Shown here piece after piece: positions 7,822-13,744 of a stretch of DNA of 13,788 bases; position 1 is the first letter of the stretch, and every line of letters starts with the position of its first letter. The stretch covers positions 1-13,788 of the forward strand of contig JAVVRI010000084.1 of assembly GCA_036654795.1 (NCBI GenBank), written 5' to 3'. The position numbers and the translations under genes are program-made. The DNA is from JAVVRI01 sp036654795. GTDB lineage: Bacteria; Bacteroidota; Bacteroidia; Bacteroidales; Tannerellaceae. Under the pieces are notes generated by a model. It ran no database searches, was not told the DNA's origin, and was given only the letters and a program-made list of their open reading frames with translations.

Positions 7822-8798
7822 TCAGCCCAGTCGGTTTCTTCGGTTAATGAATAGCCTTCGGAGGTGAAGAGGCGTTTGTCTTCTTCTACGCGGCTGCCAA
7901 TGGTGGTGAGCAGGTCGCCGATAATGGCGGAGTTGATGCCGATTCGTAATGCTTTGCGCTGTGTCTCTTCGGAAAGCAGTGCCCGTCCACCGGAGAAGCG
8001 CAGGTAGGCCGTTGGGTTGATAAAGCGGAACAGGGCGATGGTGGTCAGATATTCCTCTTCTGTCATTGCCGGTGTATTGGCCAGCGGCGTACCGGGGATC
8101 GGTTGCAGCATATTTAGTGGAATAGATAAGATACCTTCCTTACGAAGGTATAGCGCCATCTCGATGCGTTGCTCCATCGTTTCGCCCATGCCGATAATAC
8201 CACCGGAGCAGATGCGGAAACCGATGTTTCGTGCTGTGTGGATAGTCTCCATCTTCTGCTCAATGGTATGCGTTGTACAGAGGCTGGGGAAGTAGGAAGG
8301 GGCGGTTTCGATGTTGCAATGGTAGTTCTCCACACCGCTATCGTGGAGGGCTTGCAGTTGCTCGCGGGTCAGTAGTCCCATGGAGGCGCAACATTTTACA
8401 GGGCTCTCTTGCTTGATCCGGCGGACGGTTGCGGTGATGCTTTCCAGCTCTCTGTCGGACACCCGCTTACCACTTGTAACAAGGGCGAAGCGACCGATGC
8501 CCTGCTGGTGATTATGCGTAGCGTGATGTGTGCACTCCTCTGCCGAGAGGAGTGGATAAAGGGTTGCTTTCGTCGTGTAATGTCCGCTTTGTGCGCACCA
8601 CTTGCAGTCCTCGCTACAATTGCCGCTTTTGGCATTGATGATGGAGCAGGTATCGAACTTATTGCCCATAAAGTGGCGTGTGATCCGGTAGGCAGCTTTG
8701 TAAAGTGCCTCTTTGTCCGGCTGGCTGGCGAGGAGGAGTGCTTCCACTTCGTTGATCCGGTAGCCGTCGAGGACTTGTTGTTCTAGTTTTTCAATCAT
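7818..8798 (-). CDS. bioB: Biotin synthase, with an atypical auxiliary-cluster cysteine pattern
   Basis: BioB is the radical SAM enzyme that inserts sulfur into dethiobiotin. The 326-residue protein has the [4Fe-4S] motif C61-x3-C65-x2-C68 (NCSEDCKWCAQ). Of the ligands of the sulfur-donor [2Fe-2S] cluster in the E. coli enzyme (C97, C128, C188, R260), the last three have counterparts here: C137, C197 (RICSGG) and R267 (LRFSGGR). The first does not: E. coli reads RFCMGAA, this protein RFALVTS at 103-109. Extra cysteines sit at 136 (KCCASMG) and 161 (YHCNIETAP, where E. coli has NHNLDTSP). The family call is firm; the cluster type is open. It is the first gene of the operon, with a candidate promoter at 8813-8843. 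Confidence 0.93.
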   Translation of the reverse strand: MIEKLEQQVLDGYRINEVEALLLASQPDKEALYKAAYRITRHFMGNKFDTCSIINAKSGNCSEDCKWCAQSGHYTTKATLYPLLSAEECTHHATHNHQQGIGRFALVTSGKRVSDRELESITATVRRIKQESPVKCCASMGLLTREQLQALHDSGVENYHCNIETAPSYFPSLCTTHTIEQKMETIHTARNIGFRICSGGIIGMGETMEQRIEMALYLRKEGILSIPLNMLQPIPGTPLANTPAMTEEEYLTTIALFRFINPTAYLRFSGGRALLSEETQRKALRIGINSAIIGDLLTTIGSRVEEDKRLFTSEGYSLTEETDWAE

Positions 8799-8812
8799 TG
8801 TTTCTTAATCTA

Positions 8813-8843
8813 GCTATATAATGTATAGGTGTATATAAACAAA
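8813..8843 (-). promoter_or_regulatory. Candidate biotin operon promoter with a TGTATA tandem repeat
   Basis: On the minus strand TTTG (8843-8840) is followed by 19 bases and TATATAGC (8820-8813), a weak -7 box that keeps only the TA of the consensus. The leader would be under about 10 bases, which is short. The spacer contains two TATACA copies 8 bases apart (TGTATAGGTGTATA on plus), which might be an operator. No TTGTAAAC-type BirA operator is present. Confidence 0.3.
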
Positions 8844-8888
8844 GAGCGGAAAGTATCCGGTTGTACACCGAACACTTTCCGCTCTTTG
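8840..8888 (-). terminator. Terminator of the DUF4831 / peptide transporter / small ORF unit
   Basis: A perfect 15-bp stem (8840-8854 with 8874-8888) encloses 19 bases that contain a further 4-bp stem (8858-8861 with 8867-8870). On the minus strand it is followed by TTTATATA after the stem-closing TTTG; the plus strand has no T-tract. It begins 6 bases after the stop of the small ORF at 8895, so it serves leftward transcription. Confidence 0.8.
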
Positions 8889-8894
8889 CGAAAG

Positions 8895-9236
8895 TTATGT
8901 ATGAAAAGAAGTAGCTGTCCGTCCAGCCGCAGCCGCTGTTCGTTTGGCTGTGGTGATGGGGAGCAGGCCGAGTGCTAGAAGCAATCGTTCTGTATCCGTC
9001 TGTCGCAGATGCTGCAGGCAGCCGTTTTCCTCCTCGTCTTCCGAACAATTTGTTGTGGCTGTCCTGGTGGCAGAAGCGTGTAGTACGCAGTTCTTGCTCA
9101 GTGACTGCTCGCAGATACCTATCCGGAGGCAACCAATCGTAACCGTTCGTTGCAGGCTGCAGAAAGCTGCATACCCCTTCCGGCTCCATCTTCTAAAGCG
9201 GAGTGTTAAGGGGCGATGGGCAGCTTGCTTCTTCAT
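8895..9236 (-). CDS. Uncharacterised small basic, cysteine-rich protein
   Basis: This 113-residue product has no function I can assign. It starts with an arginine-rich segment (HRPLTLRFRRWSRKGYAAF, residues 7-25), then SLQRTVTIGCLRIGICEQSL. It has six cysteines (26, 36, 42, 50, 64, 73), an acidic patch EDEEE at 66-70, and a short hydrophobic stretch LLLALGLLPI at 85-94. There is no signal peptide. The N-terminal pattern resembles, from memory, short hypothetical proteins seen repeatedly in Bacteroidales, sometimes next to TonB-dependent receptors; I cannot verify this. The ATG at 9236 is 19 bases after the transporter stop, preceded by AGAGAGACAAG, and the stop is 6 bases before a strong terminator. 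That tight fit is the best evidence that it is a real gene. Overlapping frames on both strands look like shadows. Confidence 0.6.
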   Translation of the reverse strand: MKKQAAHRPLTLRFRRWSRKGYAAFCSLQRTVTIGCLRIGICEQSLSKNCVLHASATRTATTNCSEDEEENGCLQHLRQTDTERLLLALGLLPITTAKRTAAAAGRTATSFHT

Positions 9237-9255
9237 CTTGTCTCTCTTTTGATGC

Positions 9256-10950
9256 TTATTGTGAAACCTTTTCCAGTCGTTTCATAATGGAGAAGATAAA
9301 GGCGGCTGCCAATAGACAGCAAACAACCAATACACCCCACAATATCCACAACTCAAGTCCACCCCAAAGGTAACCGATAATCGCAACCAGATAGTTACCT
9401 ATCGCTGTAGAGGCCAGCCAGCCTCCCTGCATCATCCCCTTATACTTAGGAGGTGCTACGCGGGATACGAACGACAGTCCCATCGGACTAAGGAACAATT
9501 CGGCAATCGTCAACATAAAATATGTGCTGATCAGCAGATTTGGTGATACGAGCGATTCGCTTGATCCGCCTGTAGCAGCTAACTGATCCGGCGTGATAAG
9601 TCCGATTGAACCAATGGAAAGGGTAATAAATGCAATCGCAGCAATCAACATACCCATACCAATTTTACGTGGTGCGGAAGGCTCTTTCTTCTTATTTGCC
9701 AAGTAGGTAAACAATCCTACTGATAGCGGGGTCAGGACGATAATAAAGAAAGGGTTAAACTGCTGGAAGATCTGCGGGGAAATGGTGATCGTCTCCGGCA
9801 TATTGCCATATATCGTGCTGAGGCCGCCAAGACTGAGCGCCATTACGATGGCTGCAATGATCTTTGCCTTTAATGAGCCACTCTGCGTCATAGACAGTAG
9901 TCCGTAGAACGCAAAGATAAACAATACTAATGAACCCAGTGAGAAACCAATTCGGTTGAAGCCCGAAATCTGATTCATCGTGTAGTCTCGTGCAAAGAAG
10001 GTCATCGTTAAGCCGTTCTGATGGAAGGCCATCCAGAAGAAGATCACTACGGCAAACACAAGGCAAAGGGCGATGATGCGCTCTTTCGTCTCAGCCGGGC
10101 TAAGCTCTACAACGGTGGACTTCGTACCCGAAGCCTTGTCGGCAGCGGCCTGTTGGATAGCCGTTACGTCTGCAGACTTATAGGTGCTACGGAAGGCGAT
10201 AAAGATAAAGATAGAGATAACCAACGACAGGCAGGCTACTGCAAAACCGTAGTTGTATGCCTCGGATAGCTTGTCGATGTAGAAGGTACAGAAGTCCGGT
10301 ATGTTTCCGATTTGTTGCCAGGCCGGTTGTGCTTCTACTAGTGCTGATAGTTGCTTTGTTCCTTCAGCAGTGATTGTGTTGTTGGACAATTGGTGTGCCA
10401 ATGCCGGCAACTGTGAGCTGTAAAACAAATTACTCTTTGCCAGGAAGTAGTTCGACACGGCCTCTGCTGCGCTAGGAGCAAAGAAAGCACCGATGTTGAT
10501 ACACATATAGAAAATACTAAAGGCCAAGTCGCGCTTCGAACTGTAACGCGGGTCGTCGTACAGATTACCAACCAGTGCCTGAATGTTTCCTTTAAAGAAA
10601 CCGGTACCAATCGCAATCAGCCCTAACGAACCAAACATCATCAGTTTGGCAACTTCGTCCGTTCCTGTTGGCACGGCCAGCAGGAAGTATCCGATAAACA
10701 TAATGACAATACCCAGAATAATGGTCTTGCCATACCCCAAAAAGCGGTCGGCAATGATCCCCCCAAAGAAAGGCAAGAAATAAACTAAAGCTAAGAAGCT
10801 TGAGAAAATAGTACTTGTTGTGCTGGTGTCGAAACCAAACTTAGCTTGAATAAATAAAACGAAAATAGCCAACATGGTGTAGTAGCCGAAGCGTTCCCCC
10901 ATGTTTGCAAGCGCAAGGATGAATAATCCTTTAGGATGTCCTTTTAACAT
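9256..10950 (-). CDS. POT/PTR2-family peptide transporter (MFS)
   Basis: This 564-residue inner-membrane protein should import di- and tripeptides with protons. It has many hydrophobic segments from residue 8 to about 560 in a major-facilitator layout. Family signatures are GERFGYYTM at 18-26 on helix 1, GTGFFKGNIQALVGNLYDD at 115-133 and IFYMCINIGAF at 146-156 (PTR2 signature). The canonical helix-1 motif ExxERFxYY reads N16-x-x-E19-R20-F21-x-Y23-Y24, so the first glutamate is asparagine. An extra hydrophilic stretch of about 60 residues (172-232) lies between the membrane segments that end near 170 and begin near 234. The ATG at 10950 follows the DUF4831 stop by 29 bases, so the two are probably co-transcribed. 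Substrate specificity cannot be read from the sequence. Confidence 0.88.
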   Translation of the reverse strand: MLKGHPKGLFILALANMGERFGYYTMLAIFVLFIQAKFGFDTSTTSTIFSSFLALVYFLPFFGGIIADRFLGYGKTIILGIVIMFIGYFLLAVPTGTDEVAKLMMFGSLGLIAIGTGFFKGNIQALVGNLYDDPRYSSKRDLAFSIFYMCINIGAFFAPSAAEAVSNYFLAKSNLFYSSQLPALAHQLSNNTITAEGTKQLSALVEAQPAWQQIGNIPDFCTFYIDKLSEAYNYGFAVACLSLVISIFIFIAFRSTYKSADVTAIQQAAADKASGTKSTVVELSPAETKERIIALCLVFAVVIFFWMAFHQNGLTMTFFARDYTMNQISGFNRIGFSLGSLVLFIFAFYGLLSMTQSGSLKAKIIAAIVMALSLGGLSTIYGNMPETITISPQIFQQFNPFFIIVLTPLSVGLFTYLANKKKEPSAPRKIGMGMLIAAIAFITLSIGSIGLITPDQLAATGGSSESLVSPNLLISTYFMLTIAELFLSPMGLSFVSRVAPPKYKGMMQGGWLASTAIGNYLVAIIGYLWGGLELWILWGVLVVCCLLAAAFIFSIMKRLEKVSQ

Positions 10951-10979
10951 GTGTAGTCTTTTGGTATTAGGTTTATAAA

Positions 10980-12044
10980 CTATTGAATAATCTGTTTAAT
11001 GGCGCCCGTTTCGGGATAGAAGAGCACCTTTACCGGCGCTTTTTTATCTTCAAACATGACGGGAGCAAGTCCTTCATGTGTTCCGAATTGCACAATTTGT
11101 GCTTCGCCTTTGTATAAAGTCTTTTTGTTCATTACAATTTCTACGATAGCCTTTCCGGGTATGTTGTAGATGATGCCCTTCAAGCCCTTTTCTTTTTTCT
11201 CAGCCTCTTTGGCATCCATGACAGCGGCGCGTTCGGTAGCCTTTAGGTTCATGTAGATGGGAGTGCCGCCCAAATCGTCCGCAGCGACAATACCTAACTG
11301 TTCGGAAAAGCGGAAAAGCACCTCTTTATCCAAGTTATCGTTTGGCACGATGCTAACTTCGTAATGGTCGGTTTCTTTGGTGATCAGGCCGGTGAAGAGG
11401 TTGCTCAACGCCTTTTCCTGTTCTTCCAATTGTTGAATGACGAGCTTCATGGCGTCGCCATCGGGTGGAATATTCTCCGCCTCACCCGTTAGGATGTTGA
11501 GGCGGCTTTCACGGATGCGGTAGATTTGTTTGGCGGCAACCTCAGCCTGTTTGGCGGTAGATCCGGCCATAAGCAGTTCTTCGGAGAGCACCGAAGCGTT
11601 TGTTACCTGTTCTTTCACTCCGTTTTTATCTTTTGCGGCATTTGCTGTCTTTCCCAACTCATATTCCGTATTGATGGAGCAGAGCAACCCTTCTTCAGTC
11701 AGATAGGCATAAGGAGCCACTGTGCCAGCTTTAAACTCAATAATATAGGTATTGTCTGCATCCGGCAATCCTTTGTTGGTGAAGTTTACTTTTCCCAATT
11801 CATAATACACCTTGTCATCTGTTACGGCATCTTTCACCCCCAGATACTTTTCTGCATATTTGTAATAGGGGCCTGCTTTGCAGGTTACCTTCGTAACTTC
11901 CGCATCCACTAGTAGGGATGTTTTAGGTAGTGAATAGGTGATACCGAAGTTGTTACTTTTAACCGCACTCTTTTTTACCACTTTAGTTTGTGCCATCAGA
12001 GGCACAGAAAGGAGCAAACTTGCTATAATGATCAGATTCTTCAT
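10980..12044 (-). CDS. DUF4831 family exported protein
   Basis: The 354-residue protein has a signal peptide (residues 1-18; IIIASLLLSVPLMAQ) and no lipobox cysteine, so it is probably periplasmic. I assign it to the Bacteroidetes-restricted DUF4831 family from the N-terminal FGITYSLPKTSLLVDAEVTK (33-52), YAEKYLGV (63-70) and the central segment with RESRLNILTGE and PPDGDAM (about 178-199). The function of the family is unknown. It is the first gene of a unit with the peptide transporter and the small ORF, under a promoter at 12079-12109. The family call rests on memory of its members rather than on a catalytic motif. Confidence 0.8.
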   Translation of the reverse strand: MKNLIIIASLLLSVPLMAQTKVVKKSAVKSNNFGITYSLPKTSLLVDAEVTKVTCKAGPYYKYAEKYLGVKDAVTDDKVYYELGKVNFTNKGLPDADNTYIIEFKAGTVAPYAYLTEEGLLCSINTEYELGKTANAAKDKNGVKEQVTNASVLSEELLMAGSTAKQAEVAAKQIYRIRESRLNILTGEAENIPPDGDAMKLVIQQLEEQEKALSNLFTGLITKETDHYEVSIVPNDNLDKEVLFRFSEQLGIVAADDLGGTPIYMNLKATERAAVMDAKEAEKKEKGLKGIIYNIPGKAIVEIVMNKKTLYKGEAQIVQFGTHEGLAPVMFEDKKAPVKVLFYPETGAIKQIIQ

Positions 12045-12078
12045 ATTTCAATTTAGTTTAAATCTATGAACGACTGCA

Positions 12079-12109
12079 CAAAACTATGAATTATTTTGAT
12101 GGTAACCAA
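12079..12109 (-). promoter_or_regulatory. Promoter of the DUF4831-transporter unit
   Basis: On the minus strand TAGTTTTG (12086-12079) matches TAnnTTTG exactly and lies 19 bases after TTGG (12109-12106), one mismatch from TTTG. The expected start near 12072 leaves a leader of about 28 bases. Confidence 0.6.
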
Positions 12110-12182
12110 TAGCAAACTGCGGAAAGTAGGCAAAAACACGTTGAAAAAGCGGATGCTTTGGGGAAGTTGACGAATAGAAACA

Positions 12183-12252
12183 AACAAAGGAAGCTATAAT
12201 AGCATACTTTGAAGAAAAATTTTCATGAAATGCTATAATAGCTTCCTTTGTT
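12183..12252 (-). terminator. Long hairpin after tRNA-Gln, probable terminator
   Basis: Arms of 23 bases (12183-12205 and 12230-12252) pair with one A-A mismatch around a 24-base loop. The arm contains the near-palindrome GCTATAATAGC, so the same 11 bases appear in direct orientation in both arms (12193-12203, 12232-12242). The hairpin starts 1 base after the tRNA discriminator base, and on the minus strand continues into TTTGTTTGTTTC. Terminator is the simplest reading; a small palindromic repeat element is an alternative. Confidence 0.65.
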
Positions 12253-12253
12253 G

Positions 12254-12324
12254 TTGTTCTACCAGGGCTCGAACCTAGAATTTCAGATCCAGAAACTGAC
12301 GTGTTACCATTACACTATAGAACA
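12254..12324 (-). tRNA. tRNA-Gln (anticodon CTG)
   Basis: The minus strand folds as a full 71-base tRNA. The acceptor TGTTCTA pairs perfectly with TAGAACA. The D arm is GTGT/ACAC with loop AATGGTA, and the anticodon loop TTCTGGA gives CTG. The T arm is CTAGG/CCTGG with loop TTCGAGC. The anticodon stem TCAGT/TCTGA has one T-T mismatch at its loop end. The weak U1-A72 pair is typical of glutamine tRNAs. CCA is not encoded, and the discriminator base is A. It reads CAG codons. Confidence 0.9.
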
Positions 12325-12367
12325 GGCTTCTGCTGCTAACGTTCTTTTTTGTTCTCGTTAACGGGTG

Positions 12368-12398
12368 CAAAGATACATCTCTTTTTTATTTCTGCAAA
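12368..12398 (-). promoter_or_regulatory. Promoter of tRNA-Gln
   Basis: On the minus strand TTTG (12398-12395), 19 bases, then TATCTTTG (12375-12368): both elements match the Bacteroides consensus exactly. Transcription would start near 12361, about 37 bases before the mature tRNA end. Confidence 0.8.
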
Positions 12399-12447
12399 CA
12401 AATCCGAGAATATTTTTATTCGCCAAACAAATGTCGTATTGTTTCGT

Positions 12448-12590
12448 CTCTAAAATATGCCCATTTATAGTCAAGCCGGTACAGGCTGAGACAATGTTGG
12501 CAGAAATACCGTTTCCTTTCATATTAAGGACTTTCCTTCCGCGAGACCTTTCGCTTCTCCTTCTGCAAACCCTTCCGTCAGCCCTTCTGC
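12448..12590 (-). pseudogene. Decayed C-terminal remnant of an Rpn-family nuclease
   Basis: Two minus-strand frames together spell the tail of an Rpn-type protein. From 12590 one frame gives the charged repeat AEGLTEGFAEGEAKGLAEGK, then stops. The next frame, from about 12540, continues KVLNMKGNGISANIVSACTGLTI, which resembles the usual C-terminal helical segment (in family members roughly 'xIAKNMKxxGxSxxxIxxxTGLxxxEI'). Joining them needs a single-base shift near 12535. A stop codon (TAA) directly precedes the repeat, and no N-terminal nuclease domain is found in the sequence upstream. It is a truncated, frameshifted relic, separate from the Rpn start at the left edge. Confidence 0.6.
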
Positions 12591-12620
12591 TTAGTAGAGT
12601 TTTTTCGGAAGCCTTAACCG

Positions 12621-12646
12621 ACCTCGAAGCATATATGTTTCGAGGT
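12621..12646. repeat. 26-base near-perfect palindrome
   Basis: ACCTCGAAG and its mirror flank CATATATG; only the 12629/12638 pair (G against T) does not match. The minus-strand sequence just upstream is TATGTTTG (12655-12648), an exact -7 box, so any leftward transcript would begin within this hairpin. No -33 TTTG is present at the right distance. Confidence 0.5.
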
Positions 12647-12749
12647 GCAAACATATATATTTCTAAAGTTCAGCACCCCTTATCATACAGTCATTTATAA
12701 GTCCTATTCAGCTGTAACAGTTAATGAAGGTGTTTTTATCGGCACATTG

Positions 12750-12781
12750 CTTGTCTAACTCTGAAATATTTTGTATTTTTA
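12750..12781 (+). promoter_or_regulatory. Candidate promoter of the C39-like peptidase gene
   Basis: CTTG at 12750-12753 is followed by 20 bases and TATTTTTA at 12774-12781. Each box has one mismatch from the Bacteroides consensus. The leader to the ATG at 12830 would be about 40 bases. Confidence 0.4.
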
Positions 12782-12829
12782 CATTCACAACTACATTTGA
12801 AACATCAAACAGGTCTTCCGACAATACAC

Positions 12830-13744
12830 ATGAAACAACTGATTTTAATCGTCACAGCACTTTTGTTTTTCTTTCCTCCGCAAACAGTCGGAGCGCAAGT
12901 AAGCAGTTCCGGCAAGGCAAAGCACCCACTCGCTACGGGTAAAGACTATGATCCACAAGGAGGTGCCGATAGCTACGCCTCACAAGGAGACAACCCATAC
13001 TCGACGTATTACGTCAATTCTGATTTTTTCACGCTGATGTCCAACGATACGCTGACGATACTACCCCGTTTCCGCACCATGCAGCAAACTACCGAATGGT
13101 CGTGCGGCTGTGTGGCCGCATTGCTGGTACTCCGGCACTTCGGTTGCTTAGACGAAACAGAATGGAGCCTTGCCTGCACCCTGCACAGCATGACCGACCG
13201 TAGCCGGGCTGACACACAGCCCGGCACCGCCTGCCGGTATGCGGATTACGGCACTTCGCTTGCCTCCTTGCACGATTATTTTGCCTCACGTGACAGTTTC
13301 CAAATCGTCGCCACCAGCTACCGCACAGACTACACTCCTGCTGATTTAGTCAAAGAAACCGACTTGTATCCGGCTTGCGATATAGGCAACCTCTATCCTA
13401 CGTTCCCGTCACCCGAAGCCTTTGCCGCATGGCTCACGGCACAGCTACGACAGAATCGCCCCGTACTAGCTGAATGGAGTGACTGGGATGGGCACTGGAT
13501 AGTCATCATCGGCATTGACAACAACGGTACGCCTACGTTCTGTGGGGATGACACGTTGATATTCGCCGACCCCTACGATACATCCGACCACTGGCAGGAC
13601 GGATACAGTATCGCATCGCTAGAACGTTTCTTTTACTCGTGGAAAGACCGTGCCATTGCTCCGAAACCGTATCAGTTACAACCGTTTTTGACGGTGGATA
13701 AAATCCGTCTTATATGCCTCAAATCTAAGTTTGACGTTCTCTGA
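12830..13744 (+). CDS. Secreted C39-like (papain-fold) cysteine peptidase
   Basis: The 304-residue protein has a signal peptide (MKQLILIVTALLFFFPP, cleavage probably after VGA or near residue 23), so it is exported. A papain-like domain of the Peptidase_C39_2 type follows. The catalytic cysteine is C92 in TTEWSCGCVAALLVL, with the preceding Q86 a candidate oxyanion glutamine; the histidine is H222 in WDGHWIVIIGID; and D247 in IFADPYD is the likely third residue. Residues 24-65 look like a flexible linker. The open frame extends back to a TTG at 12797, but the ATG at 12830 gives a proper signal peptide and is preferred. The gene stands alone. The substrate is unknown; bacteriocin-type C39 processing is unlikely because there is no ABC transporter. 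Confidence 0.78.
   Translation: MKQLILIVTALLFFFPPQTVGAQVSSSGKAKHPLATGKDYDPQGGADSYASQGDNPYSTYYVNSDFFTLMSNDTLTILPRFRTMQQTTEWSCGCVAALLVLRHFGCLDETEWSLACTLHSMTDRSRADTQPGTACRYADYGTSLASLHDYFASRDSFQIVATSYRTDYTPADLVKETDLYPACDIGNLYPTFPSPEAFAAWLTAQLRQNRPVLAEWSDWDGHWIVIIGIDNNGTPTFCGDDTLIFADPYDTSDHWQDGYSIASLERFFYSWKDRAIAPKPYQLQPFLTVDKIRLICLKSKFDVL

Larger units (their letters stand above)
12391..12829. other. Non-coding stretch right of the tRNA promoter
   Basis: This region carries no intact gene. It contains the Rpn remnant (12448-12590), the palindrome (12621-12646) with an isolated -7 box, and the candidate promoter of the C39-like gene. Open frames of about 100 residues on both strands here have no family resemblance apart from the remnant. 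Confidence 0.6.

Noticed and set aside
8799..8840. BirA operator upstream of bioB
   Set aside because: No TTGTAAAC/GTTTACAA dyad at the required spacing is present.
8895..9236. A cobalamin or similar riboswitch in place of the small ORF
   Set aside because: I looked for a B12-box-like segment on the minus strand and found none; the region follows a stop codon rather than preceding a gene in the usual way.
8791..9252. Alternative open frames over the small ORF on both strands (8791-9189 minus, 8944-9252 plus)
   Set aside because: The minus alternative runs through the terminator into the bioB start; the plus one has low-complexity serine and arginine runs and no promoter. The 8895-9236 frame fits the punctuation best.
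12254..12324. tRNA-Gln as an integration site for a mobile element
   Set aside because: No integrase, and no second copy of the tRNA 3' end, was seen in the window.
12358..12654. 98-codon minus-strand open frame as an intact gene
   Set aside because: Only its middle part matches the Rpn tail and the AEG repeat is in another frame; its ATG lies inside a -7 box. It is treated as a pseudogene remnant.
12365..12700. 111-codon plus-strand open frame over the tRNA promoter and Rpn relic
   Set aside because: It runs antisense through the recognisable Rpn remnant and the tRNA promoter, has no family resemblance, and overlaps the palindrome.
12797..12829. Upstream extension of the C39-like peptidase to a TTG at 12797
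   Set aside because: The extra 11 residues would sit in front of a clean signal peptide; the ATG at 12830 is the better start.
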